A stretch of DNA of 64,000 nt from CAMLJR01 sp964631955 (lineage in GTDB: Bacteria; Pseudomonadota; Gammaproteobacteria; Pseudomonadales; CAMLJR01), in assembly GCA_964631955.1 (NCBI GenBank), contig CAZWBA010000011.1:54163-118162 (forward strand), written 5' to 3'. Positions 8,422 through 17,005 of the stretch are shown one piece after another (the first letter of the stretch is position 1; every line of letters begins with the position of its first letter). The position numbers were made by a program, and so were the translations under genes. The notes beneath the pieces were generated by a model. It ran no database searches. It worked only from the letters and a program-made list of their open reading frames with translations, and had not been told where the DNA came from.

Positions 8422-9171
8422 ATGCGCAATGTTGTGATCGCGGAAACGGACAACCACAAATTTATTCTGCTCAACGAAAGCGACCCCGGTGAAGAGGACG
8501 GCATCCGCTCGAACCAATACCTCGTGCTGCACGACAACCAGGGCGTGCTGCTCGATCCGGGCGGATTCGGCGTCATGCCGCGCGCGCTCGCCGAATTGTT
8601 GAGCCATCTGGAGCCGGACCGCATCAAAGCCATCGTGCTGTCGCACCAGGACCCCGATATCGTCGGCGGTCTCGCGACATGGCTGGAGCTGACAGAAGCC
8701 ACGGTTTACGTGTCGCGCATCTGGACACGATTCCTGCCGCACTACGGCATCAAATCCATGCACCGTTTTATCGGCGTGCCCGATGAAGGCATGCCGCTCA
8801 AAATCGCCGAGGAATTTTTCCTGCAATTACTGCCCGCCCATTTCCTGCATTCGGAGGGGCAGCTCAACGTCTACGATCCGCTGACCAGGGTTTTATTCAC
8901 GGGCGATATCGGCGCCGCCATGCTGCCGAGCGACGAGGATTACGTTTTCGTCGACGACTTCGCCGCGCACCGGCGCCATATCGAAGAATTCCATCGCCGC
9001 TACATGTGCAGCAGTCGCGCGATCAAAGTCTGGCTCAATACGATTTCAACGCTCGACATCGACTATCTGGCGCCGCAACACGGTCCGATTTACCGCGGGC
9101 GCGCCGTGCAGGATTTTCTCGCCTGGATCAGCGAGCTCAACTGCGGTATCGACCTTCTGGCCTGCCCTTGA
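8422..9171 (+). CDS. ODP-type diiron oxygen-sensing protein (metallo-beta-lactamase fold)
   Basis: The protein is 249 residues with a metallo-beta-lactamase fold related to the diiron half of flavodiiron proteins, without flavodoxin or rubredoxin domains. The ligand set is complete: H75-x-D77-x-D79 (SHQDPD), H143 (LHSEG), D162 (TGDIG) and H220 (PQHG). The classical HxExD Glu is Asp here. Stand-alone proteins of this type, such as ODP of Treponema denticola, bind O2 at a diiron site and work in chemotaxis. GAGG precedes the ATG. Lying between an Aer-like receptor and a GGDEF-EAL protein strongly suggests an O2 or redox sensing role rather than a hydrolase. A flavodiiron-like NO/O2 reductase is less likely because no flavin domain is present. 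Confidence 0.85.
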   Translation: MRNVVIAETDNHKFILLNESDPGEEDGIRSNQYLVLHDNQGVLLDPGGFGVMPRALAELLSHLEPDRIKAIVLSHQDPDIVGGLATWLELTEATVYVSRIWTRFLPHYGIKSMHRFIGVPDEGMPLKIAEEFFLQLLPAHFLHSEGQLNVYDPLTRVLFTGDIGAAMLPSDEDYVFVDDFAAHRRHIEEFHRRYMCSSRAIKVWLNTISTLDIDYLAPQHGPIYRGRAVQDFLAWISELNCGIDLLACP

Positions 9172-9194
9172 GACCACTGGCGGAGCAATAACCC

Positions 9195-11396
9195 GTGAGC
9201 AGCCTGCAGACCATCGAGCCGCAAACGCAGGTACAGATGCACAAGCGTGTGCTGGAGCGCTTCGCGCTGTTGTTCGAGCGCCAGACGCGCATGTACCGCT
9301 ATCTCAACAGCATTTCCGATCTGGTGCGCACCACGCACGAAGAAGTGGGCCAATGTCTGCTCGACTCGCTCCAACACATCGGGGACTCCCGCCTCGAGGC
9401 CACGGAGCGGGTCGCCATCAGCACCCTGTTAAACAATAACGTGGCGCGCCTCAAGCGTCTCGATGCGACGCTGGCGCTGCTGTTGCGCGAACACATCAAG
9501 CAACAAAAGCATGACGACACGGATTTGAAACACGTCATGCTGGAAACCAATCGTACCGCCCGGCACCTGCAGGCGACCCTGATCGAAAAGGAGCTCTTTG
9601 AGCGCCACAGCCAGATGCTGGAAAAAATATTTCTGTCGCGCGAAAACATTCGGCATTGGAAGCGGCACGTGCACGACATTCTCGCGGAATTCGGCGAGAT
9701 TCTCGCGTTCGACTATTTCTTTGTCGCGCTCTCGGAAAACGGCGAACTGTCGCTGACGCTCTTTTCGCTCAAGCTGCTGGACACCGGAAACGAAGCCGTC
9801 TCGCACTTTTGCAAAAAGCTGCTGAACGAACTCAACCTGCCGGCTGAAACACCCGTCGCGATCGAGCAATATATTGCTGTCTCCGATTTGAAGCAGTCTC
9901 CGCAGCCGTGCCCCGACCATCGGCAGGTCGTCACCGCGCTGCTGCCAAGTCTCGATGAATCGAATAGCGGCGGTATCCTGGGCGTCGGCTACTCGAATGC
10001 ACAGGGCGCCAGCGCGCAGCAGCTCAGCCTGATCCGCTCGATCATGGCGGTGATGGCGATGGTGATCGGCTCCAGCAGAGCCTTGAACCACAGCCTGTCG
10101 GAACTCGAATATCGCTCCGCGCACGACGCGCTGACCGGTCTGTACAACCGGCGCGCGTTCACCGACATTCTCAACGATGAAATCGCCCGCTCGGCCCGGC
10201 ACGAACACTCGCTCGCGCTGCTCATGCTCGATCTCGATGACTTCAAGGATATCAACGACACCTACGGCCATCTCTGCGGCGATCTCGTGCTGAGAACCAT
10301 CGCCGACATTTTGCAGAAAACGATTCGCCAGGGCGATTTCGCCACGCGTATCGGCGGCGATGAATTCACCATTCTGCTGCCCGAAACCACCGCCGACGGC
10401 GCGCATCGCGTAGCGGAGAAATTGCGCAAGAAAATTCGCGCACACGTTTTCGAATGCGGCGACGGCAAGCAATTTCAGCTCACCGTCTCGATCGGCTTCG
10501 TCACCTACCCCGACAATGCCATGACGGCGATCGATCTGATGGCGGGAGTCGATATCGGCCTCTATCAGGCCAAAGCGCAGGGTAAAGATGGCGTCGCCCA
10601 CTCCGACTCCCTGCAGGAGGTGCTCGATGTCAATCGCAATGCGCGCGCCTTCGTCGAACAGGTGCGCTCCGCGCTCAGGGACGACCGCATCGTCGCGCAC
10701 TATCAACCGATTTTCGATTGCCGCACGGGGCGCCTGTACGCGCATGAAACACTGGCGCGCATGATCGACACTTCCGGCAAAACGCTCCCCGCCGGCGCCT
10801 TTGTCGACACCATCGAAAAATACGGACTTTCACGCGAACTCGACCAGACCATCATCGCGCAATCGCTGAAGAGTCTCGCCGTCCGCACCGCGCAACCGGA
10901 AAACCTGCTGCGACTTTTCATCAATTTGTCCGCCCAGGAAATCCAGAACCGCGACGTTCTCGCCTATGCCGAAACGTTATGCACCGATTTGAACATAGCG
11001 CCCGACACGATCGTTTTCGAAATCATGGAACGCGATGCGATCAGCGATATCGCGCAGATGCGCAAGTTTCTCGACAAATTGCGCCAGAAAGGATTCCTGT
11101 TTGCGCTGGACGATTTTGGCAGCGGTTACAACTCGTTCCACTATCTGCGCGAGCTGACTTTCGACTATGTGAAAATCGATGGCGCGTTCGTGAAAAATAT
11201 TCTGCATTCGCGCATCGATTATGCGCTCGTCAATAATCTCACGCGACTCTGCCAGGACATCGGCACCAGGACCATCGCAGAGTTCGTCGAATCCGCCGAC
11301 ATTCTGATCGCCCTGCAGAAAATCGGCGTCGATTACGCGCAGGGGTATTATTTAGGCAAGCCCGGCGCAACCATGCTGGCCATGGATACGCGTTAA
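9195..11396 (+). CDS. GGDEF-EAL c-di-GMP turnover protein
   Basis: The protein is 733 residues. The N-terminal 310 residues are mostly helical with coiled-coil character and a GAF-like stretch, without membrane segments, so it is cytoplasmic. The GGDEF motif is intact at about 387-391, preceded by RQGD at the inhibitory-site position. The EAL domain reads ETL at about 518 but keeps NLSAQE, EIME, LDDFGSGYNSF, VKID, EFVES and AQGYYLGKP, so the metal and catalytic residues look complete. It could therefore both make and cleave c-di-GMP. It starts 23 bp after the ODP-type gene, and the likely input is the oxygen state. Substitution of EAL by ETL is tolerated in some active enzymes, but activity is unproven here. 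Confidence 0.92.
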   Translation: MSSLQTIEPQTQVQMHKRVLERFALLFERQTRMYRYLNSISDLVRTTHEEVGQCLLDSLQHIGDSRLEATERVAISTLLNNNVARLKRLDATLALLLREHIKQQKHDDTDLKHVMLETNRTARHLQATLIEKELFERHSQMLEKIFLSRENIRHWKRHVHDILAEFGEILAFDYFFVALSENGELSLTLFSLKLLDTGNEAVSHFCKKLLNELNLPAETPVAIEQYIAVSDLKQSPQPCPDHRQVVTALLPSLDESNSGGILGVGYSNAQGASAQQLSLIRSIMAVMAMVIGSSRALNHSLSELEYRSAHDALTGLYNRRAFTDILNDEIARSARHEHSLALLMLDLDDFKDINDTYGHLCGDLVLRTIADILQKTIRQGDFATRIGGDEFTILLPETTADGAHRVAEKLRKKIRAHVFECGDGKQFQLTVSIGFVTYPDNAMTAIDLMAGVDIGLYQAKAQGKDGVAHSDSLQEVLDVNRNARAFVEQVRSALRDDRIVAHYQPIFDCRTGRLYAHETLARMIDTSGKTLPAGAFVDTIEKYGLSRELDQTIIAQSLKSLAVRTAQPENLLRLFINLSAQEIQNRDVLAYAETLCTDLNIAPDTIVFEIMERDAISDIAQMRKFLDKLRQKGFLFALDDFGSGYNSFHYLRELTFDYVKIDGAFVKNILHSRIDYALVNNLTRLCQDIGTRTIAEFVESADILIALQKIGVDYAQGYYLGKPGATMLAMDTR

Positions 11397-11415
11397 TCCG
11401 CCAGAGTCCCCCGCG

Positions 11416-12075
11416 TCAGACCGTTTTGCCGGCGCCGCCGGCCGCTTCGTTGGCGTAGCGCTGCGCCGCACTGAGCAATTCGCTGCAACCGATCAGGTCG
11501 CTGGCGACGTCTTCGAGCTTGCGGTTGTGCGACCGCGCCAGACGGCGCAGAACGTGAAACGACTGATCGCGATTCAAATTGAACCGCTCCAGCAACACGC
11601 CGATGGCGATATCGATTTCGCGCTTGGCTTGCATCGCCTGCGAGAGGTGTCGCTGCATTTCCAGAGAGGAGCGCAGATCGCGCGCGCGTGCGAGCGCCGC
11701 GCTGATTGCGGGCAGCAGTTTTTCTGTGTGGATCGGCTTCACGAGATAGCCGAGAGCGCCCTCGGCCACGGCCTGCTCGACCAGCTCCTTATCGCTGTAG
11801 GCCGATAAAAACAGGGCCGGCACGCCGCATTCCTCGCGAATCACGCGCGCGGCATCGATGCCGTTCACCACCGGCATGCGGATATCGAGAATGGCCAGAT
11901 CGGGCGCCTTGCATCGGCAGGCGGCAACGACCTCTTCACCATTCGCTGCCGTTTGCACGCGATAACCGTGGGCGATGAGATCCTCGGCAAGCATGACCAG
12001 AATAACGCGATCGTCATCCGCGATCAGCACATGCGTCTCGGTCATAGTTTTACCACTCACATCAATAATGCCCAT
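11416..12075 (-). CDS. ANTAR-domain response regulator (AmiR/NasR/EutV type)
   Basis: The protein is 219 residues. The receiver domain (about 12-130) has the acidic cluster ADDD, phosphoacceptor Asp in LAILDIRMP, FLSAYS and the switch Lys in YLVKPIH. A coiled linker leads to a C-terminal ANTAR domain (about 150-210: KREIDIAIGVLLERFNLNRD), an RNA-binding module that acts as an antiterminator on paired hairpins. It starts 6 bp after the stop of the histidine kinase gene, so the two are probably translationally coupled partners. An internal ATG at 12045 giving MTETHVLIADDD is an equally plausible start. Target RNAs are unknown. Confidence 0.92.
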   Translation of the reverse strand: MGIIDVSGKTMTETHVLIADDDRVILVMLAEDLIAHGYRVQTAANGEEVVAACRCKAPDLAILDIRMPVVNGIDAARVIREECGVPALFLSAYSDKELVEQAVAEGALGYLVKPIHTEKLLPAISAALARARDLRSSLEMQRHLSQAMQAKREIDIAIGVLLERFNLNRDQSFHVLRRLARSHNRKLEDVASDLIGCSELLSAAQRYANEAAGGAGKTV

Positions 12076-12081
12076 TGAAAA

Positions 12082-13497
12082 TTAATGCTTGTCCGCTCGC
12101 TGGACCACCGGTGGTTCCAGATAAATCTGAGCCGTCAGCATTTCGGCATCCTGCCTGAACTGAATGCGCGCGCCCGCAGGCGGCAACAACAAACGCACGA
12201 GCTTGAGCCCCATGCCGACACCGGCACCGCTCTCGAAATCGAATATCGGCGAACGCACAGGCACGGGATTGCTCACGGTCACCAACGCGCCATCCGCCCC
12301 CACCCTGCTCATCGTGACATTGATACCGGCCGGATGCGCCGGATCAACATATTTGGTGGCATTCGTGATGAGCTCGTTCAGCACCAGCGCCAGCGGTACG
12401 GTTTCATCGTCGACAATCAATAAGGGCCGCTGCAGCTCGTTGTACAGCACGATCGCAGCCGCTTCCGCGTTGAGCGCTCTGGTCGCCGCAACAATTTCGG
12501 CCAGCATGTCGCACAGGCGCAGATGCCCGCGCTGCTCGCCGCTTTGCAAGCCATGGATAATCGCGATGGTTTCAACCTGCTGTATGGCATTCGACAACGC
12601 GGCGCCCACCTCGGGATGGGCGAGTTTCTGACGATAGAGCAAACCCGTGACCGACTGCAGATTATTCTTGATGCGGTGGTGTACCTCACGCACCAGCGTA
12701 TCGCGCTGCGCACGCGCTTCGGCCAGCTGTTCCTCCATAAATTTTTCGTTGCTGATATTCATCATCTGCCCGATAGTATACAGCGGCCTGCCCGCGCTGT
12801 CGGTCACCAGCGACACCACCATATGCGCCCATAACACGCTGCCATCCTTGCGCACATAACGCTTGCGCATCTCAAAGCACGGCTCCTGTCTTTCGAGCAT
12901 ACGCTGGCGAAATGCCACTTTGCCGGAAGCATCGTCGGGATGGCTGACATCGACATAAGTCATGCTCAGCAATTCAGCTTCGCTGTAGCCGAGTATCTCG
13001 CACATGGCCCTGTTGACACTGATGTAGCGACCATCGAGCGCGCACACCGCCTTCGCTACCGGTGCATTTTCGTACAGACTCTTTAAAAACGTATCCTTGA
13101 CGGCATATTCGGCCTGCGCTGCACGCAGCACTTGTTCTGATTTTTTCTGCGCGGAAAGATCCTGCACGTTGACGATACGATAAAGCACCGCTCCCTCAGC
13201 ACCCTTCACGGTTGTGACATCGATCAGGACCGGGAAGTCATATCCATCGCGATGCAGGTGCAGCGACTCGAAACGGTAATGGCCCAGTCGGTGAGCGCGC
13301 TCGATATGACCAGCCACCTCCGGACGCACTTCGGGAGCGAATACAGTAAGAATCGGCGCGCCGACGAGCTCGGCGACGGTGTAGCCATGCATGCGTGCGA
13401 AAGCGGGGTTCATCTGCTCCATGCATTGGCCATCGGCGCTGCCGATGACAATTCCCCAATTCGCTTGCTCGGAGACCTGTTTCCAATCGATAGACAT
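12082..13497 (-). CDS. PAS-PAS sensor histidine kinase of the HisKA_2 class
   Basis: From the chosen start MSIDWKQVSEQ the protein is 471 residues. It has two PAS domains (about 10-120 and 135-260) with no membrane segment, then the HisKA_2 phosphoacceptor region EVHHRIKNNLQSVTGLL and an HATPase domain with LNELITNATKY and a glycine-rich lid GAGVGMGLKLV. HisKA_2 kinases commonly pair with ANTAR regulators, as EutW with EutV, which fits the coupled downstream gene. Reading can extend to ATGs at 13554 or 13611. The latter lies only 4 bp from an FNR-like site and would be upstream of any transcript that site activates, so I rejected it. No start has a strong Shine-Dalgarno. Confidence 0.88.
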   Translation of the reverse strand: MSIDWKQVSEQANWGIVIGSADGQCMEQMNPAFARMHGYTVAELVGAPILTVFAPEVRPEVAGHIERAHRLGHYRFESLHLHRDGYDFPVLIDVTTVKGAEGAVLYRIVNVQDLSAQKKSEQVLRAAQAEYAVKDTFLKSLYENAPVAKAVCALDGRYISVNRAMCEILGYSEAELLSMTYVDVSHPDDASGKVAFRQRMLERQEPCFEMRKRYVRKDGSVLWAHMVVSLVTDSAGRPLYTIGQMMNISNEKFMEEQLAEARAQRDTLVREVHHRIKNNLQSVTGLLYRQKLAHPEVGAALSNAIQQVETIAIIHGLQSGEQRGHLRLCDMLAEIVAATRALNAEAAAIVLYNELQRPLLIVDDETVPLALVLNELITNATKYVDPAHPAGINVTMSRVGADGALVTVSNPVPVRSPIFDFESGAGVGMGLKLVRLLLPPAGARIQFRQDAEMLTAQIYLEPPVVQRADKH

Positions 13498-13615
13498 ACG
13501 GGCAACAAGGATTGGAGAGTTGAAACGGGCGACGGGCAGTCTACTTGCTTTCATATCTACTGTGATCAGCCGCCGGAGCAGCCGAACCGACCACTCGCAG
13601 CAAACAGCCATTCCA

Positions 13616-13629
13616 TTGATTTAAATCAA
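13616..13629. promoter_or_regulatory. Perfect FNR/Anr-type operator
   Basis: The 14-mer TTGATTTAAATCAA matches the FNR/Anr/Dnr consensus TTGATNNNNATCAA at every fixed base and is part of a 16-bp perfect palindrome. It lies between the minus-strand kinase gene and the plus-strand aceA-like gene. With the usual -41.5 spacing a promoter could face either way; a weak -10 (GAAAAT, 13654-13659) favours the aceA-like direction, but I cannot settle this. Confidence 0.7.
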
Positions 13630-13760
13630 TGATTAGCCATCCTCATTCACGCAGAAAATATGGGAGATAAAAACAATAAATTCGGATAATGGCAGGATCC
13701 ACCCCTAATATCGTCTTGAACGCAGCCCTGTGCCGCTGGACCTACGGTTGGAGAAGTGCC

Positions 13761-14834
13761 ATGAACACTACCGAACGCGCCCCTGGAAAATACGACCGCC
13801 GCACCGAAACCGCCCGCATCGAAGCCGACTGGGCCGAAAATTCACGCTGGTGCGGCATTTCTCGCACGTATAGCGCGGCGGATGTCGTGCGGCTGCGCGG
13901 CTCGATCAAGCGCGATAACACCATCGCCAAGCTCGGCGCGGAAAAATTGTGGGAGCTGCTCGCAGCCCGGCAAGCCTGTATCAGCGCACAAACGGCGCTG
14001 ACCGGCAGCCAGGCCGTCCAGCAGGTAAAAACCGGCACTCCGGCTATCTACCTGTCAGGCTTTCACGCCAGCGCCGACCAGACCACGGCGGAAACCATTC
14101 GCCCCGATCAATCGCTCTATGCGATCAACTCGATTCCCTCGCTCGTTCGCCGCATCAACAATGCGTTCGAGCGCGCCGATCAGATTCAATGGAAGGCCGG
14201 CTCGAACGATACCAGCCTCATCGATTATTTCGCGCCGATCGTCGCCGATGCCGAAGCGCATAGCGGCAGTGCGCTGAATGCTTTCGAACTCACCAAGAAT
14301 ATGATTCGCGCAGGCGCTGCCGGCGTGCATTTCGACGATCAATTCACGCCGGCAAAACAGCGCAATCACCTGAATAACGTGTTGATGCCAACCAGCGAAG
14401 TCGTGCAGAAATTATCGGCCGCGCGCCTTGCTGCCGACGCGGAAGATGTATCGACACTCATCATCGCGCGCACTACGGCGAACACCACTGAGTTATTAAG
14501 CTCGGATTGCGACACCGCCGATCGAGCCTTTATCACGGGCGAGCGCAGCGAAGAAGGCTTTCACACGGTACGCGGCGGCATCGAACAGGCGATCGCGCGC
14601 GGACTTGCTTACGCGCCGTATGCCGATGTGCTCTGGCTGGAAATTGCTTCGGAGAATTTGGAAGACGCGCGTCAATTCGCCGAAGCGATTCGCCGCGAAT
14701 ACCCCGATCAATTGCTCGCGTGCAGCGCATCCAGCCGAAACGCAGCGCAATTGCCGCAAGCAGAACTCGCCGCGCTGGGCTATCAGTTCATCGCGCCGGC
14801 AACGGTGCGCGAGTGCGCGGAAATGGCTGCGTAA
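13761..14834 (+). CDS. Isocitrate lyase-like protein lacking active-site residues and C-terminal region
   Basis: The protein is 357 residues and aligns with AceA from the start (SRTYSAADVVRLRGS, DQSLYAINSIPSLV, RADQIQW, YFAPIVADAEA) through ITGERSEEGF and RGLAYAPYAD. The catalytic motif KKCGH is replaced by KQRNH (199-203), so the nucleophilic Cys is Arg. SGW is SGF, ARTDA is ARTTA, SPSFNW is lost, and about 80 C-terminal residues are missing (E. coli AceA is 434 aa). The frame is otherwise open and well conserved. The start ATG has GGAG 7 bp upstream. It is next to aceK, malate synthase G and icd, the right setting for aceA. I infer a pseudoenzyme or an early-stage pseudogene; isocitrate lyase activity is unlikely. 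Confidence 0.88.
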   Translation: MNTTERAPGKYDRRTETARIEADWAENSRWCGISRTYSAADVVRLRGSIKRDNTIAKLGAEKLWELLAARQACISAQTALTGSQAVQQVKTGTPAIYLSGFHASADQTTAETIRPDQSLYAINSIPSLVRRINNAFERADQIQWKAGSNDTSLIDYFAPIVADAEAHSGSALNAFELTKNMIRAGAAGVHFDDQFTPAKQRNHLNNVLMPTSEVVQKLSAARLAADAEDVSTLIIARTTANTTELLSSDCDTADRAFITGERSEEGFHTVRGGIEQAIARGLAYAPYADVLWLEIASENLEDARQFAEAIRREYPDQLLACSASSRNAAQLPQAELAALGYQFIAPATVRECAEMAA

Positions 14835-15214
14835 CTTTTAAATTCAGGATTTATTTTTCGCACCCGATTTATTTTTCATGATCGATTCGCTTTTGACGGC
14901 CTGCTCGTTTTTCGCGAGCAGTTCGCGCGCCACTTCCTGAATTTTGCGGCATAACCAGATATGCGGGCTGCGTGATGTTAAGCTGCTCCGCTGCACGCGT
15001 GACGCTGCATTCGCGCCCAGCTCATCAAGATAAACGAGCAGATTGAGATCGACGCGGGCAAGATTCATAGCTTTGAAGCCAGAACGAAATTCACTAAAAG
15101 AATGGAAAGCGCAGTGTGAATAAACGCAGTGATTATGGGTATTGCCCGGGCTTTTCACCAGCTGGCTCTCGCTTATCGCATTGCGTCGGGTGAAACATGT
15201 CCATCGCCCGCCGC
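14823..15214. repeat. Copy B of the duplicated segment, internally deleted (original locus)
   Basis: This segment matches 5429-6603 but lacks the equivalent of 5572-6350 (779 bp). The deletion ends share a GCG, suggesting a microhomology-mediated event. A further 1-nt loss is visible near 15016. Both outer flanks here are parts of intact neighbours (the aceA-like 3' end and the aceK 5' end), so this is probably the original location. Confidence 0.85.
14844..15068 (-). pseudogene. LysR regulator remnant
   Basis: The remnant keeps the first residues of the intact LysR protein (MNLARVDLNLLVYLDE) and its last 40 or so (HIWLCRKIQEVARELLAKNE and the Lys/Ser-rich end). The DNA-binding and effector-binding domains between them are gone. 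The 779-bp deletion plus a separate 1-nt deletion removes 780 nt, so a short frame survives by chance. It is divergent from aceK. The upstream region shared with the intact copy is preserved, so the intact regulator could still recognise a site here. Confidence 0.85.
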
Positions 15215-16930
15215 TTCGCCCGCGCCATCCTCAACGGTTTCGACAGCATGTTCGCTGAATGGCAGAACATTACGCTGGGCGCACAGGCGCGTTTCGAACG
15301 CTGCGAATGGCAGGCGATTCAGACCGCGATGGCCGATCGCCTCACCATTTATCGCCGCAAAGTGCATCACACCGCCACCGCGATCGGCGCCATTGCCGGG
15401 CCACAACTGCATGATCGCTATCTGTGGCGTGAAGCCAAACGCGAATACGCCGATATCGTTCTCACGCACAGCAATGCGGAAATCGCTCAGACGTTTTTCA
15501 ACTCGTGTTATTGCTTTGTATTCGGTCACGAAAAGGTATCGGGGCTGAATTCTTTCGCCCTGGAAGAACCGCTATCGACCCCGGCGAGCTTCGAACGCGT
15601 ACTGAAAAATTATCAATGCGCGGAAAACATTGCGGCCACACTGCGCGAGATTCTCACCGATATCGATTTCTGCATCGGCTTCGAGGATATCGAACGCGAT
15701 ATTCGATACATCATCGATGCCGCCAATCGCAGCACGGAAGCCTTCGGCATGCTCGTACCCGAGCACACGCAAATCGAAGTGCTCGATTCGGTGTTTTATC
15801 GCAACAAGGCCGGCTACCTCATCGGAAAAATCTATTGCGCCGAGCGCAGCTGTCCGTTTGTGCTGGCAATGCTCAATAACGAGCACGGCGGCATTTTTGT
15901 CGACACGGCATTATTCAGCACCGACGATCTTTCCATTTTATTCAGCTTCACGCGCACGTATTTCATGGTGGACATTCCGGTGCCATCGCAATATGTGCGA
16001 TTTCTCAAGAGCCTGATGCCGAACAAGGAAATCTTCGAACTCTACACGGCCCTCGGTTTCGTCAAGCATGCCAAAAGCGAGTTTTATCGCGCCGCGGTTG
16101 CGCACACGCACAACTCCACCGATCAATACGTGATTGCGCCCGGCACGAAAGGCATGGTGATGGAGGTTTTCACACTGCCCTCGTTCGATTACGTTTATAA
16201 AATCATCAAGGATCGCTTCGCACCGCCAAAGGAAACCACCCGCGAACAAGTCAAACAGAAATACGATTTCGTGAAGCGCTCCGAGCGCGCAGGCCGCATG
16301 GCCGACATGCATGAATTTCGCAATCTCGCGTTTCCGCTCGCGCGATTCTCCGTTGAACTACTCGAAGAACTGCAGCGCGAATGCGCATCGCAAATAGTGA
16401 TTCGCGGGCGCGCGCTCATTATCAAACACGTTTATATCGAACGCCGCATGATTCCTCTCAATCTGTATGTGCAGAATGCCAGCGACGAACAGATCGAAAG
16501 TGCGATGGACGAATACGGCAATGCGATAAAGCAGCTCGCCGCCGCCAATATTTTTCCAGGCGACATGCTGTTGAAAAATTTTGGCGTGACACGCCACGGC
16601 CGCGTGGTATTTTACGATTACGACGAACTGCTTCCGCTCACGGAGTGCACATTTCGTCGCATTCCGCCGCCGCGCGACGATGACGACATATTGGCAAGCA
16701 CGCCGACATATGGAGTTGGCGCCAACGATACATTTCCGGAGGAGTTTCGCCGATTTCTGGCCGGCAGCGCGCGCGCAAGACAGGCGCTCGATCGTCTGCA
16801 TCCGGAAATTTATGATCCCGATTTCTGGCTCGACATGCAAAGCCAGCTCAATGCGGGCGTCGTGCACGACGTGTTTCCGTATCGCAAAGCACAACGCTTC
16901 GCACAACATGCAAGCGATGTAGGTTTTTAA
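15197..16930 (+). CDS. aceK: Isocitrate dehydrogenase kinase/phosphatase
   Basis: The protein is 577 residues, the usual AceK length. The N-terminal regulatory half begins MSIARRFARAILNGFDSMF, and the C-terminal kinase-like half has the ATP-loop motif APGTKGMVMEVFTLPSFDYV and the metal-binding stretch DYDELLPLTEC. AceK phosphorylates and dephosphorylates Icd to divide carbon between the TCA cycle and the glyoxylate shunt. Its target icd is two genes downstream. Presence of aceK implies a working isocitrate lyase somewhere, although the lyase-like gene next door looks inactive. Malate synthase follows at about 75 bp. Confidence 0.97.
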   Translation: MSIARRFARAILNGFDSMFAEWQNITLGAQARFERCEWQAIQTAMADRLTIYRRKVHHTATAIGAIAGPQLHDRYLWREAKREYADIVLTHSNAEIAQTFFNSCYCFVFGHEKVSGLNSFALEEPLSTPASFERVLKNYQCAENIAATLREILTDIDFCIGFEDIERDIRYIIDAANRSTEAFGMLVPEHTQIEVLDSVFYRNKAGYLIGKIYCAERSCPFVLAMLNNEHGGIFVDTALFSTDDLSILFSFTRTYFMVDIPVPSQYVRFLKSLMPNKEIFELYTALGFVKHAKSEFYRAAVAHTHNSTDQYVIAPGTKGMVMEVFTLPSFDYVYKIIKDRFAPPKETTREQVKQKYDFVKRSERAGRMADMHEFRNLAFPLARFSVELLEELQRECASQIVIRGRALIIKHVYIERRMIPLNLYVQNASDEQIESAMDEYGNAIKQLAAANIFPGDMLLKNFGVTRHGRVVFYDYDELLPLTECTFRRIPPPRDDDDILASTPTYGVGANDTFPEEFRRFLAGSARARQALDRLHPEIYDPDFWLDMQSQLNAGVVHDVFPYRKAQRFAQHASDVGF

Positions 16931-17005
16931 AAGAATTCAATACCATTGCACCAATACCCACGTTTAATCATTTCGACACAACGATCTGGAACCAGGAACA
17001 CGATC

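Noticed and set aside
7314..8702. 462-codon minus-strand frame opposite the chemoreceptor gene
   Set aside because: It is antisense to an unmistakable chemoreceptor and ODP gene; its protein is rich in His, Arg and Gly with no recognisable domain, as expected from high third-position GC.
9429..10745. 438-codon minus-strand frame opposite the GGDEF-EAL gene
   Set aside because: It runs against an intact GGDEF-EAL gene and shows no motif of its own.
15129..15548. 139-codon plus-strand frame at the start of aceK
   Set aside because: It overlaps aceK in another phase; the segment is explained by the duplicated flank and aceK itself.
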